A stretch of 6,980 bases of DNA, from positions 1 through 6,980 of the forward strand of contig JAESUA010000020.1 in the NCBI GenBank assembly GCA_016763255.1, given 5' to 3'. Below the pieces are notes generated by a model, which was not told the origin of the DNA, did no database searches, and worked only from the letters and a program-made list of their open reading frames with translations. Shown here piece after piece: positions 1 to 5,257 of this stretch (position 1 is its first letter; each line of letters starts with the position of its first letter). A program made the position numbers and the translations under genes. Source of the stretch: Magnetovibrio sp. (GTDB lineage Bacteria > Pseudomonadota > Alphaproteobacteria > Rhodospirillales > Magnetovibrionaceae).

Positions 1-530
1 AAGCCGAGCATTTCCTGCCAGCGATCGGAATAATAGACGGTGCCGTTTTTGAGATCCCAATCCCATAAGCCATCGTTGGCACCGCGAAAGGCCAAGGCAT
101 AGCGCTCTTCACTTTCTTTGAGCTTTTGATGGGTGTTTTTGACGTCAAGTTGAGTATGAATACGGGCCAGGGCGACCGGGAAATCGATTGGTTTGGTGAC
201 GTAGTCGTTAGCCCCTTTGTTGATGGCTTCGGCGATGCTTTCGCTGGCGTCGCGGGCACTGACCATGATGATTGGCAAATCCGAAGGGGCCTCGGTCTTG
301 CGTATTTTTTCAAGCACCGCGATGCCGTCCAGGTCGGGCATGTTGATGTCGAGCAGCACCAGATCGTAGGTCGAAACCGCCATTTTTTCCAAGGCATCTA
401 AACCACCGACAGCGGTGTCCATGTCAAACCCACGACGTTCCAAACGGCGCACCAGCAGCTCGCGGTTCATCTCATTGTCGTCAACGACAAGAATGCGGGG
501 CTGCACGTCTTCTGGGGTGATATCTGTCAT
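1..530 (-). CDS. Response regulator with N-terminal receiver and PAS domain, C-terminus beyond window
   Basis: Reading the minus strand from the ATG at 530-528 gives 176 codons with no stop before the window edge, so the gene is partial. Residues 12-128 form a receiver (REC) domain: acidic pair D17/D18, phospho-acceptor D61 in LLDINMPDLDG, S91 at the switch Ser/Thr position, and K113 in the conserved KP. After a short helix (KLKESEERY, about 136-144), a PAS domain begins with GANDGLWDWDLKNG around 150-163. In the families I know, this REC-PAS arrangement leads into GGDEF/EAL or a histidine kinase; the output domain is not visible, so the output (cyclic-di-GMP or further phosphotransfer) is inference. 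It starts 23 nt after the preceding receiver gene on the same strand, so it is probably the third gene of the kinase operon. The Shine-Dalgarno is weak (GAGA). The REC domain resembles its neighbour (NRELLVRRLERRGF against NRDMLSRRLERMGY), which suggests local duplication. Confidence 0.93.
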   Translation of the reverse strand, partial: MTDITPEDVQPRILVVDDNEMNRELLVRRLERRGFDMDTAVGGLDALEKMAVSTYDLVLLDINMPDLDGIAVLEKIRKTEAPSDLPIIMVSARDASESIAEAINKGANDYVTKPIDFPVALARIHTQLDVKNTHQKLKESEERYALAFRGANDGLWDWDLKNGTVYYSDRWQEMLG

Positions 531-553
531 GGTCTCGCAACTGCAGTTTCAAT

Positions 554-937
554 CTAGGATGAATGTAGGGTTGCGCGGTAAAGCCAGTCTTCGATCATGT
601 GCACTAGGGCCGGAAAATCTACCGGTTTGGTCGCATAGTCATTGAAGCCTATTTCGCCGGCTTTGTCGCGGTCCGTCGTCATGGCATGGGCGGTGAGCGC
701 GATCACGGGTATGTGTTGGGTGTCCGGATTGTTCTTTAAGATGCGTAGCGCTTCCCAGCCATCGAGCACCGGCATGTTGATGTCCATCAAGACCAAATCC
801 GGGCGTGAGCTCAGGGTCTTATCCACACCATCGCGGCCATCGATGGCCAATGCCACCTGATAGCCCATTCTTTCAAGGCGTCTCGACAGCATGTCGCGGT
901 TGAGTTCGTTGTCTTCCACGAGAAGGATAGTGCTCAT
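554..937 (-). CDS. Single-domain response regulator (DivK/CheY-like receiver)
   Basis: This is a 127-residue protein that is nothing but a receiver domain. It carries E8/D9 (metal-binding acidic pair), phospho-acceptor D52 in LMDINMPVLDG, T82 (switch threonine) in ALTAHAM, and K104 in KPVDFP. No DNA-binding or enzymatic output follows, so it should act by phosphotransfer or protein contact, like DivK or CheY. Its ATG overlaps the stop of the upstream histidine kinase gene in an ATGA junction (934-937), which points to translational coupling and to the kinase as the cognate phosphodonor. The receiver-PAS gene follows after 23 nt. The ALTAHAM...DRDKA...GFNDYATKP pattern is typical of receivers found attached to hybrid kinases, so this may be a detached version of such a domain. 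Function class is certain; the pathway is not known. Confidence 0.95.
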   Translation of the reverse strand: MSTILLVEDNELNRDMLSRRLERMGYQVALAIDGRDGVDKTLSSRPDLVLMDINMPVLDGWEALRILKNNPDTQHIPVIALTAHAMTTDRDKAGEIGFNDYATKPVDFPALVHMIEDWLYRATLHSS

Positions 938-2916
938 GGCGTGGTTCCGGTCTGATCGAGGTGGTGGGCAGTTTCGAATTCTAAGGTGGCGGGTAGGCGT
1001 ACGGTGAAGGTGGTGCCTTCGTTCGGTGTGCTTTTTGCCGAAATTTCGCCACCCATGAGGCGGGCAAATTCGCGGTTAACGGTCAAACCTAAGCCGGTGC
1101 CGCCGTATTTTCGGGTGGTCGAGGAATCGGCCTGGGTGAAGGCTTCGAACACCACGCCCAATTGTGTTTGATCCATGCCGATGCCAGTATCTGAAACACT
1201 AAACACCATGCTGTCGCCTTCAATGTCGGGCTCACGATGTACCCGCAAGGTGATGGTGCCGTTGTCGGTGAATTTGGCGGCATTGGACAAAAAATTGAAC
1301 AAAATTTGGCGCAACCTTGTGATGTCGGTTTCCATCAAGCCAATGTCGGGGGTGCACATGACCGACAAAACATTATTGTTGGCGGCGATCAGCGGCTGAA
1401 CCGTGCCGGTGACGGTGTCGATGACATCTTGAACATTGAATTTTTCGATTTGCATATCGATATGTCCGGCTTCGATTTTCGACAGATCGAGAATTTCATT
1501 GATGATGCCAAGCAGGTGTTTGCCGGCGGTGTTGATTTTGTCCAAATCAGGAATGATTTCACCATAGCCAGAATCGACGGCGTCTTCTTGCAACATTTCT
1601 GAATAGCCGATGATGGCGTTGAGCGGTGTGCGCAGTTCATGGCTCATGTTGGCAAGAAACATGGATTTGGCTTTGTTGGCGCTTTCCGCTTCTTCACGGG
1701 CGCGTCGCAATTGACCTTCGGCACGGCGGCGTTCTTGAATTTCTTCCGATAATTCGCGGGTGCGTTCTTCGACCCGTTGTTCCAACTCATTATGCGCGGT
1801 GCGCAATTCTTCTTGGGTACGGCGGCGAATGATCGCGCCCATTTTGAACACGCGAAGGGCACGCAACATGTCACCGATTTCATCGCGCCGCGGCTTATCG
1901 GGAATTTCGACCTTGAGATCGCCGTCCGCTAACCGGGTCATAAAGCCTGTGACGTTGCGGATGGGGATGGAAATAGAGCGGCCCAAAAAGATCAAGGCCA
2001 GCATAAATGTCAGGATAAATAGCCCTGCCCAAGTGCCAACCAGGATGTTGAGGTTGTGTGTTTGGCGCTTGATGGCGCGATTGACTTCGGCGGTCATCAA
2101 CTCAAGTTTGGTGTGTGAAGCACTGACCGTATTGGCAATTTTAGCCCGTAGACCGCTGTCAAAACCCAAGCCGATTTCACTGGCTGCGTCGGCCATCTCC
2201 AAAAATGTTCGGCGATATATTTTTAAGGCTGCGATCAAGCGGTTGCGTAGCGCGACATCTTCAACCTGCTGATTAATGTCAAAAATAAAATTGGCGAGTG
2301 TGCCCTCAAACAGGGCCACATCTTTTCTGTGTTTGTGGATCTGCAGGTTTTGACTGTGGAACTGCAAGATCACCAGTTGGCGGAGAAAAGCGATGCGCTC
2401 ATTGTCCTTATTGGGCACGTTCGACAATTCGGATTCAATTGAGAAGACGATCCGTGAGAGTTCTCGCCGTAAACCTTCGCTTTGATCCTGGCCGATCTTG
2501 GCTTGCAGTTCAGCCATCACTTCGAATAAATATTGGTATTCGCTGGTGAGGACCACCAGCTCTTCTAGGGTTCCGATTGGCAAATCGAGGACCCAAAAAC
2601 GTTCCTTGAGATTTTCTGTATTCTCCACGAACCTTTCGAAGGTGGTGGTGAAGTCTTCACGGTGTGTCGGTGCAAACAGATTCACATAGTTGTTTTGGCT
2701 GCGTTGCAGATCCAGCAGGTTCATATCCATGGACATAATGGCGCTGCGGGTTTCGTTGATTTGACGCAAGGATGAATCACGATACCAACTGAGATAGAGA
2801 AGCGATGCTATCGAAATCACCACCAAAACCGACAGCAAAGTCAATTTTGTGCGGATCGGTAAGGTGCGCACACGCCGGGTCACTCGAAACAGGGTGTTAC
2901 TCATGTTGCGGGCCAC
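934..2916 (-). CDS. Membrane sensor histidine kinase (TM-sensor-TM-HAMP-HisKA-HATPase)
   Basis: A 660-residue sensor kinase. A basic N-terminus (RVTRRVRTLPIR) precedes TM1 at about 25-44. A mostly helical region of about 245 residues (45-290), probably periplasmic and of unknown ligand, leads to TM2 at 291-312. HAMP follows at about 311-365, then a charged coiled coil (365-415), HisKA with phospho-acceptor H426 in MSHELRTPLN, and HATPase_c with N box (N541/N545), G1 (DTGIGM, 576-581), F box (F590) and G2 (GGTGLGL, 605-611). There is no attached receiver: the protein ends shortly after the ATPase, and two receiver proteins follow on the same strand. It should autophosphorylate in response to an unknown signal. 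The start is uncertain: GTG at 2916 and ATG at 2904 (MSNTLF) are both in frame, neither has a clear Shine-Dalgarno, and a TAA at 2922-2920 excludes anything further upstream. The 4-nt overlap with the next gene indicates an operon. Confidence 0.95.
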   Translation of the reverse strand: MARNMSNTLFRVTRRVRTLPIRTKLTLLSVLVVISIASLLYLSWYRDSSLRQINETRSAIMSMDMNLLDLQRSQNNYVNLFAPTHREDFTTTFERFVENTENLKERFWVLDLPIGTLEELVVLTSEYQYLFEVMAELQAKIGQDQSEGLRRELSRIVFSIESELSNVPNKDNERIAFLRQLVILQFHSQNLQIHKHRKDVALFEGTLANFIFDINQQVEDVALRNRLIAALKIYRRTFLEMADAASEIGLGFDSGLRAKIANTVSASHTKLELMTAEVNRAIKRQTHNLNILVGTWAGLFILTFMLALIFLGRSISIPIRNVTGFMTRLADGDLKVEIPDKPRRDEIGDMLRALRVFKMGAIIRRRTQEELRTAHNELEQRVEERTRELSEEIQERRRAEGQLRRAREEAESANKAKSMFLANMSHELRTPLNAIIGYSEMLQEDAVDSGYGEIIPDLDKINTAGKHLLGIINEILDLSKIEAGHIDMQIEKFNVQDVIDTVTGTVQPLIAANNNVLSVMCTPDIGLMETDITRLRQILFNFLSNAAKFTDNGTITLRVHREPDIEGDSMVFSVSDTGIGMDQTQLGVVFEAFTQADSSTTRKYGGTGLGLTVNREFARLMGGEISAKSTPNEGTTFTVRLPATLEFETAHHLDQTGTTP

Positions 2917-2984
2917 ACTTTAATGGGGGGCCGTAATACGAAAAACGTCAAACATTTGCCCATGGGACTAGCCCATCGTGTGCA

Positions 2985-3002
2985 TCCTGGATTAATCCAG
3001 GA
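2985..3002. promoter_or_regulatory. 18-bp perfect palindrome, candidate operator
   Basis: TCCTGGATTAATCCAGGA is its own reverse complement over all 18 bases. It lies about 70-80 bp upstream of the possible kinase starts, a plausible place for a dimeric regulator to bind. As RNA it could form a 7-bp stem with a UUAA loop, but no T-run follows on either strand, so a terminator is unlikely. A weaker inverted repeat (ATGGG at 2962-2966, CCCAT at 2972-2976) lies beside it. The palindrome is seen directly; an operator role is inference. Confidence 0.5.
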
Positions 3003-3047
3003 GCATGGCTGGCTCATCGTCGTAAACACGTGGGATGCCCCCCCTTG

Positions 3048-3119
3048 CGGTCCATACGAACCAAACGGTCCCTACGAACCAAACGGTCCTTACGAACCAA
3101 ACGGTCCTTACGAACCAAA
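3048..3119. repeat. Four tandem 18-bp repeats
   Basis: There are four head-to-tail copies of CGGTCCNTACGAACCAAA at 3048-3065, 3066-3083, 3084-3101 and 3102-3119. Only base 7 varies (A, C, T, T); the other 17 positions are identical in all copies. Within each unit GGTCC and GAACC form an imperfect inverted repeat around the central four bases. The unit length is a multiple of three, so frames stay open through the array. The low divergence suggests recent expansion by slippage or unequal crossing-over. It could be a variable-number tandem repeat, a set of protein-binding sites, or a repeat in a small peptide. Confidence 0.95.
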
Positions 3120-3124
3120 ACTCA

Positions 3125-3140
3125 CGGTGTAATTGCACCG
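3125..3140. repeat. 16-bp near-perfect palindrome next to the tandem repeats
   Basis: CGGTGTAATTGCACCG reads as an inverted repeat with 5-bp arms (CGGTG/CACCG). The centre TAATTG is itself palindromic apart from one mismatched pair. It starts 6 bp after the last tandem repeat unit. It may be a further binding site or a small hairpin; it has no T-run, so it is not called a terminator. Confidence 0.45.
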
Positions 3141-3150
3141 CCATATCGCA

Positions 3151-3168
3151 TTGCTTTCCCCAAAGCGA
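3151..3168 (-). other. Weak stem-loop downstream of the HIT gene
   Basis: On the plus strand TTGCTTT and AAAGCGA flank CCCC and can pair over 7 bp with one G-T wobble. It lies about 55 bp past the HIT stop, where a terminator might be expected, but the minus-strand bases after it (TGCG) are not a U-tract. It is at best a transcript 3'-end hairpin. Confidence 0.25.
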
Positions 3169-3223
3169 CGTTAGGATACTCGAACGGTTTGGATCTGAAA
3201 AGCGTTGGTCTTATTGAGATTCA

Positions 3224-3625
3224 TCACACCAATTGGCCATGGAGGTTGGCAATGGTTTGCGTACGTGCGTTGTCATCATAATCGACTGCGGGGGCAACAC
3301 CCCACACCGGTGCAGGCCATGCCGGGTCGTTTTTAGAGCGCGCAACAACATGGATGTGCAGTTGTTCAACCATGTTGCCAAGTGCCGCAACGTTCATTTT
3401 ATAAGGGCTGTAAATGTGTTTCATCGCTTTACTGACGCGGTCCACCTCGGCGATCACTTGGATGCGATCGGCCTCGTTCAAATCATCGAGATCACGTAGG
3501 CCTTCCTTGGCAGGCACCAAAACCAGCCAGGGATAGGTTTTGTCGCGCATCAAAAGCACCCGGCAAATTTCTAAGCGGATGATTTGCACAGTGTCTTTTT
3601 TCAAGGTGGGGTGGAGCGTAAACAT
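3224..3625 (-). CDS. HIT-family (histidine triad) nucleotide hydrolase
   Basis: A 133-residue protein, a normal length for a single HIT domain. The signature is Q88-L-H90-I-H92-V-V. It matches the H-x-H-x-H-x-x triad except that the first His is Gln, as I recall for the bacterial subfamily ending in AWPxPVWG; that ending is present here at about 102-109. H90 occupies the position of the catalytic nucleophile. The upstream GNMVEQLHIHVVAR context also fits. HIT proteins hydrolyse or transfer nucleotides through a covalent nucleotidyl-histidine, on substrates such as dinucleoside polyphosphates or AMP conjugates; the substrate here cannot be read from sequence. A good Shine-Dalgarno (AAAGAGG, complement of 3633-3639) sits 7 nt before the ATG. 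The gene is divergent from the DUF1491 gene across 71 bp. Confidence 0.92.
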   Translation of the reverse strand: MFTLHPTLKKDTVQIIRLEICRVLLMRDKTYPWLVLVPAKEGLRDLDDLNEADRIQVIAEVDRVSKAMKHIYSPYKMNVAALGNMVEQLHIHVVARSKNDPAWPAPVWGVAPAVDYDDNARTQTIANLHGQLV

Positions 3626-3696
3626 GATATGGCCTCTTTGCGTAAGATGTCGGAGCGCGCAGTATGACCCCGAGTAAGATGTGAGGACAATGCCTG
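3626..3696. promoter_or_regulatory. Short divergent promoter region HIT / DUF1491
   Basis: These 71 bp separate two divergently read genes, so both promoters must lie here or reach into the coding regions. It contains both ribosome binding sites and a 9-bp direct repeat GTAAGATGT at 3642-3650 and 3674-3682, spaced 32 bp start to start (about three helical turns). No clear -35/-10 pair was found for either direction. Confidence 0.4.
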
Positions 3697-4047
3697 ATGG
3701 ACGAACCCCGCCTAAAATCTGAAATCTGGGTCAAAGCCCAATTGCGCCTGTGTGATCAGGCGTTTCTACCGATTGTGGTGGTGCGTCGCGGAGATCGTGA
3801 TGCGGGCCTCGTTTTGATCAAACACAATCGCTTGGGGCGGGGCTGTGAATTGCTGGTGCGGCGCTTCACAGGAGAAGGTTTGCGGGTCTGGATGGTGGTG
3901 GCGGGCGGCGTTGAGCGTTCGTCGGAGCAAGCTTGCGATGCTTATATAGCGCGTGAGCTTGATATCGATTCAGATTTGTGGGTGATCGAAATTGAAGATG
4001 TTGATGGCCTCTATAAGCCCGATGGTCAAGATCCCGTGCGTGATTAG
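3697..4047 (+). CDS. DUF1491 family protein
   Basis: A 116-residue protein that I recognise as DUF1491, a small family of unknown function common in Alphaproteobacteria. The recognisable parts are the N-terminal [15 protein letters not shown], the [16 protein letters not shown] segment (about 27-42) and the C-terminal part with [22 protein letters not shown]. There is no signal peptide or membrane segment, so it should be cytoplasmic. A GAGG Shine-Dalgarno at 3683-3686 lies 10 nt before the ATG, which supports this start. Its TAG (4045-4047) overlaps the TAA of the convergent VOC gene (4046-4044), leaving no room for a terminator between them. No biochemical function can be assigned. Confidence 0.85.
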   Translation: MDEPRLKSEIWVKAQLRLCDQAFLPIVVVRRGDRDAGLVLIKHNRLGRGCELLVRRFTGEGLRVWMVVAGGVERSSEQACDAYIARELDIDSDLWVIEIEDVDGLYKPDGQDPVRD

Positions 4048-4474
4048 TCTGTTGCGAACAACTGCCCAATATCTTTGAAGCTTTTGAATTCCAAGGCATT
4101 GCCGCTGGGATCTTGGATGAACATGGTGGCTTGTTCGCCGGGCAAACCTTCGAACCGAATGTAAGGCTCAAACAAAAAGTTTTGACCGGCGCTTTGCAAA
4201 CGATCTTTCAGGGCGTGCCAATCATCCCATTCCAGAACCACACCAAATGCGGTGTCGGTACGGTTTTTCCGTCAACCTGCCCGGTGATCGCGCCGTGCTG
4301 ATCGCGCGGCGAGAGGTGGGCAACCACTTGATGCCCCCAAAAGTTAAAATCAATCCAGGTCTCGGATGAGCGCCCCTCGATACAGCCCAGCACACCGCCA
4401 TAAAACCTGCGCGCGCAATCTAGGTTGTGCACCGGGAAGGCCAAATGGAACGGGCGTAAATGGGCGGTGGTCAT
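4044..4474 (-). pseudogene. VOC/glyoxalase-fold (extradiol dioxygenase-like) protein, broken by one-base frameshift
   Basis: Two minus-strand frames together make one VOC-superfamily protein. The first (ATG at 4474) gives PFHLAFPVHNLDCARRFYGG and continues to H76 in TVPTPH, then runs into unrelated residues ([10 protein letters not shown]) and a stop at 4208. The second frame resumes with [11 protein letters not shown] and ends in [20 protein letters not shown] at a TAA (4046-4044). Restoring one base near 4244-4246, so that CATTTGGTG reads CAT TTN GGT G, joins them as [13 protein letters not shown], the usual sequence of this family, in about 143 residues. The expected metal ligands are all present across the two parts: H10, H76 and the Glu of NALEF. 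An AAAGGA Shine-Dalgarno sits 7 nt before the ATG. Everything else is intact, so this is either a very recent inactivation or a base missing from the sequence. Family members are metal-dependent enzymes, often annotated as predicted dioxygenases; the substrate is unknown. Confidence 0.88.
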
Positions 4475-4514
4475 ATAACGATCCTTTCATGGGCACTTAC
4501 GAGAATAAGATAGC

Positions 4515-4526
4515 CACACTGGTGTG
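4515..4526. promoter_or_regulatory. Inverted repeat CACAC-TG-GTGTG at the VOC promoter
   Basis: CACACTGGTGTG has 5-bp perfect arms around TG and lies directly downstream of the minus-strand TATAAT, where VOC transcription would start. It is nested between ATAGCC (4510-4515) and GGCTAT (4538-4543), which are also inverted repeats of each other. AATAG-G-CTATT (4534-4544) forms one more short palindrome. An operator role is inference. Confidence 0.35.
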
Positions 4527-4552
4527 ATTATAAAATAGGCTATTGCGTCGAT

Positions 4553-4571
4553 ATATATCATTCTGATATAT
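4553..4571. promoter_or_regulatory. 8-3-8 inverted repeat, candidate PadR operator
   Basis: ATATATCA-TTC-TGATATAT has perfect 8-bp arms around a 3-bp centre. It lies 77 bp upstream of the padR-like start, between and over the weak -35/-10 candidates, so a bound dimer would block RNA polymerase. PadR regulators commonly bind AT-rich palindromes next to their own gene. The site also covers the -35 area of the divergent VOC gene and could affect both directions. The symmetry is seen; the binding is inferred. Confidence 0.5.
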
Positions 4572-4648
4572 GGGGGCTGGATATAGAAGCCTAAAGCGTG
4601 TGACCACCCCATATCGGCGCTAGGCTCTTTTGCTTTTGGAGCGTGTAG

Positions 4649-5257
4649 ATGGACGTAAAAACCTTGTGCCTGGGTGTGTTGAGCCTGGGTGATGCCAGCG
4701 GGTATGAAATCCGCAAGATGTTTGAAGAAGGGCCGTTTGCGCACTTTCACCAAGCGAGCTATGGCTCCATCTATCCGGCATTGTCCAAGCTTTTGGATGC
4801 CGGACACGTGACTTGTACCGTTAAAGCCCAAGACGGCCGACCGGACAAAAAAGTCTACGCCATGACGGATGCGGGCTTAAATCAATTTCGCACCGCGCTT
4901 TTTAAAATTCCAGGCGCCGACAAATTTAGATCCGAAACCTTGTTCATGTTGTTCTTTGCCGATCAACTCGATGATGGGCATTTGGCCGAAATATATGATG
5001 CCTACACCGCACAATATCGATTTTTCGTCGAAAAAATTCGTGCATTGGACAATACCGGGCTGTCACGGGGCCGCAAATTTGTGCGCGGTTTCGGTTTGGC
5101 CACCTATGAAGGGGCACTGCGCTACATGGAAGACAATCGAGATCATTTCCTGGCCTCGGCCAAGGGCGAAGGGTGGCGCGATATGGAAGCTTTGCTTGAA
5201 TGCATGGAAGCTGAAACCCAAGACATCAACAAGGCTTTGGCCGGAGGTGACAAATGA
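4649..5257 (+). CDS. PadR-family transcriptional regulator
   Basis: A 202-residue protein with the PadR winged-helix domain at about 5-77: LGVLSLGDASGYEIRKMFEEG, then YGSIYPALSKLLDAGHV (38-54, recognition helix region) and the wing GRPDKKVYAMTDAG (63-76). The remaining 120 residues are mainly helical and fit the C-terminal dimerisation domain (Vir_act_alpha_C type), making this a long-form PadR. Such proteins are usually repressors released by a small hydrophobic or toxic ligand. The GGAG Shine-Dalgarno at 4638-4641 sits 7 nt before the ATG. The stop overlaps the start of the RND adaptor gene by 4 nt (ATGA, 5254-5257), so regulator and pump are co-transcribed; autoregulation and control of the pump are the natural inference. 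The ligand is unknown. Confidence 0.93.
   Translation: MDVKTLCLGVLSLGDASGYEIRKMFEEGPFAHFHQASYGSIYPALSKLLDAGHVTCTVKAQDGRPDKKVYAMTDAGLNQFRTALFKIPGADKFRSETLFMLFFADQLDDGHLAEIYDAYTAQYRFFVEKIRALDNTGLSRGRKFVRGFGLATYEGALRYMEDNRDHFLASAKGEGWRDMEALLECMEAETQDINKALAGGDK
5243..5250 (+). promoter_or_regulatory. Strong Shine-Dalgarno for the adaptor gene, inside padR
   Basis: GGAGGTGA matches the anti-Shine-Dalgarno very well and lies just before the ATG at 5254, inside the last codons of the PadR gene. It supports 5254 as the adaptor start and independent ribosome loading at the overlap. A second, weaker site (AAAGGTG, 5314-5320) precedes the in-frame ATG at 5326. Confidence 0.7.

Larger units (their letters stand above)
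2917..3223. other. Gene-free intergenic region with palindromes and tandem repeats
   Basis: This stretch lies between the start of the kinase operon and the stop of the HIT gene, both on the minus strand, so it should hold the kinase promoter and any HIT terminator. It contains an 18-bp perfect palindrome, a 4 x 18-bp tandem repeat, a 16-bp near-palindrome and a short hairpin, each listed separately. A TTGACG-like -35 can be read on the minus strand at 2951-2946, but no acceptable -10 sits at the right distance, so I do not call a promoter. No convincing conserved gene is seen. A plus-strand 69-codon open frame (2923-3132) crosses the repeats but lacks a ribosome binding site. Confidence 0.7.
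4475..4648. promoter_or_regulatory. Divergent control region between VOC gene and padR-like gene
   Basis: This 174-bp AT-rich stretch separates the VOC gene (minus) from the efflux operon (plus). On the minus strand a perfect TATAAT -10 can be read at 4532-4527, but its -35 is poor (TATATC at 17 bp spacing). On the plus strand TTGCGT (4543-4548) followed 18 bp later by TATATG (4567-4572) is a weak promoter candidate for padR. Several inverted repeats overlap these elements and are listed separately. Promoter calls are inference by eye. Confidence 0.45.

Noticed and set aside
1760..2272. 170-residue plus-strand open frame opposite the histidine kinase
   Set aside because: It is antisense to the HAMP and sensor region of a well-supported kinase, with an Arg/Ser/Leu-rich shadow composition and no recognisable domain.
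2923..2951. Sigma-70 promoter for the kinase operon with TTGACG as -35
   Set aside because: At 16-19 bp spacing the bases are C-rich (CCCCAT type) and do not resemble a -10.
2985..3002. Intrinsic terminator at the 18-bp palindrome
   Set aside because: The stem is good but there is no T-run after it on either strand, and the next minus-strand gene starts within 100 bp.
3048..3119. CRISPR array
   Set aside because: The repeats are 18 bp and directly adjacent, with no spacers and no cas genes nearby.
2923..3132. 69-codon plus-strand open frame containing the GPYEPN repeats, as a gene
   Set aside because: There is no Shine-Dalgarno before the ATG at 2923 or the in-frame ATG at 2962, and the upstream part resembles no protein I know. 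All plus frames stay open through an 18-bp repeat, so openness is not evidence. Kept only as a finding.
4487..4831. 114-residue minus-strand open frame across the PadR promoter and 5' end
   Set aside because: It overlaps the PadR winged-helix coding region and the divergent control region, has no family resemblance, and its position between real genes is explained by the promoter.
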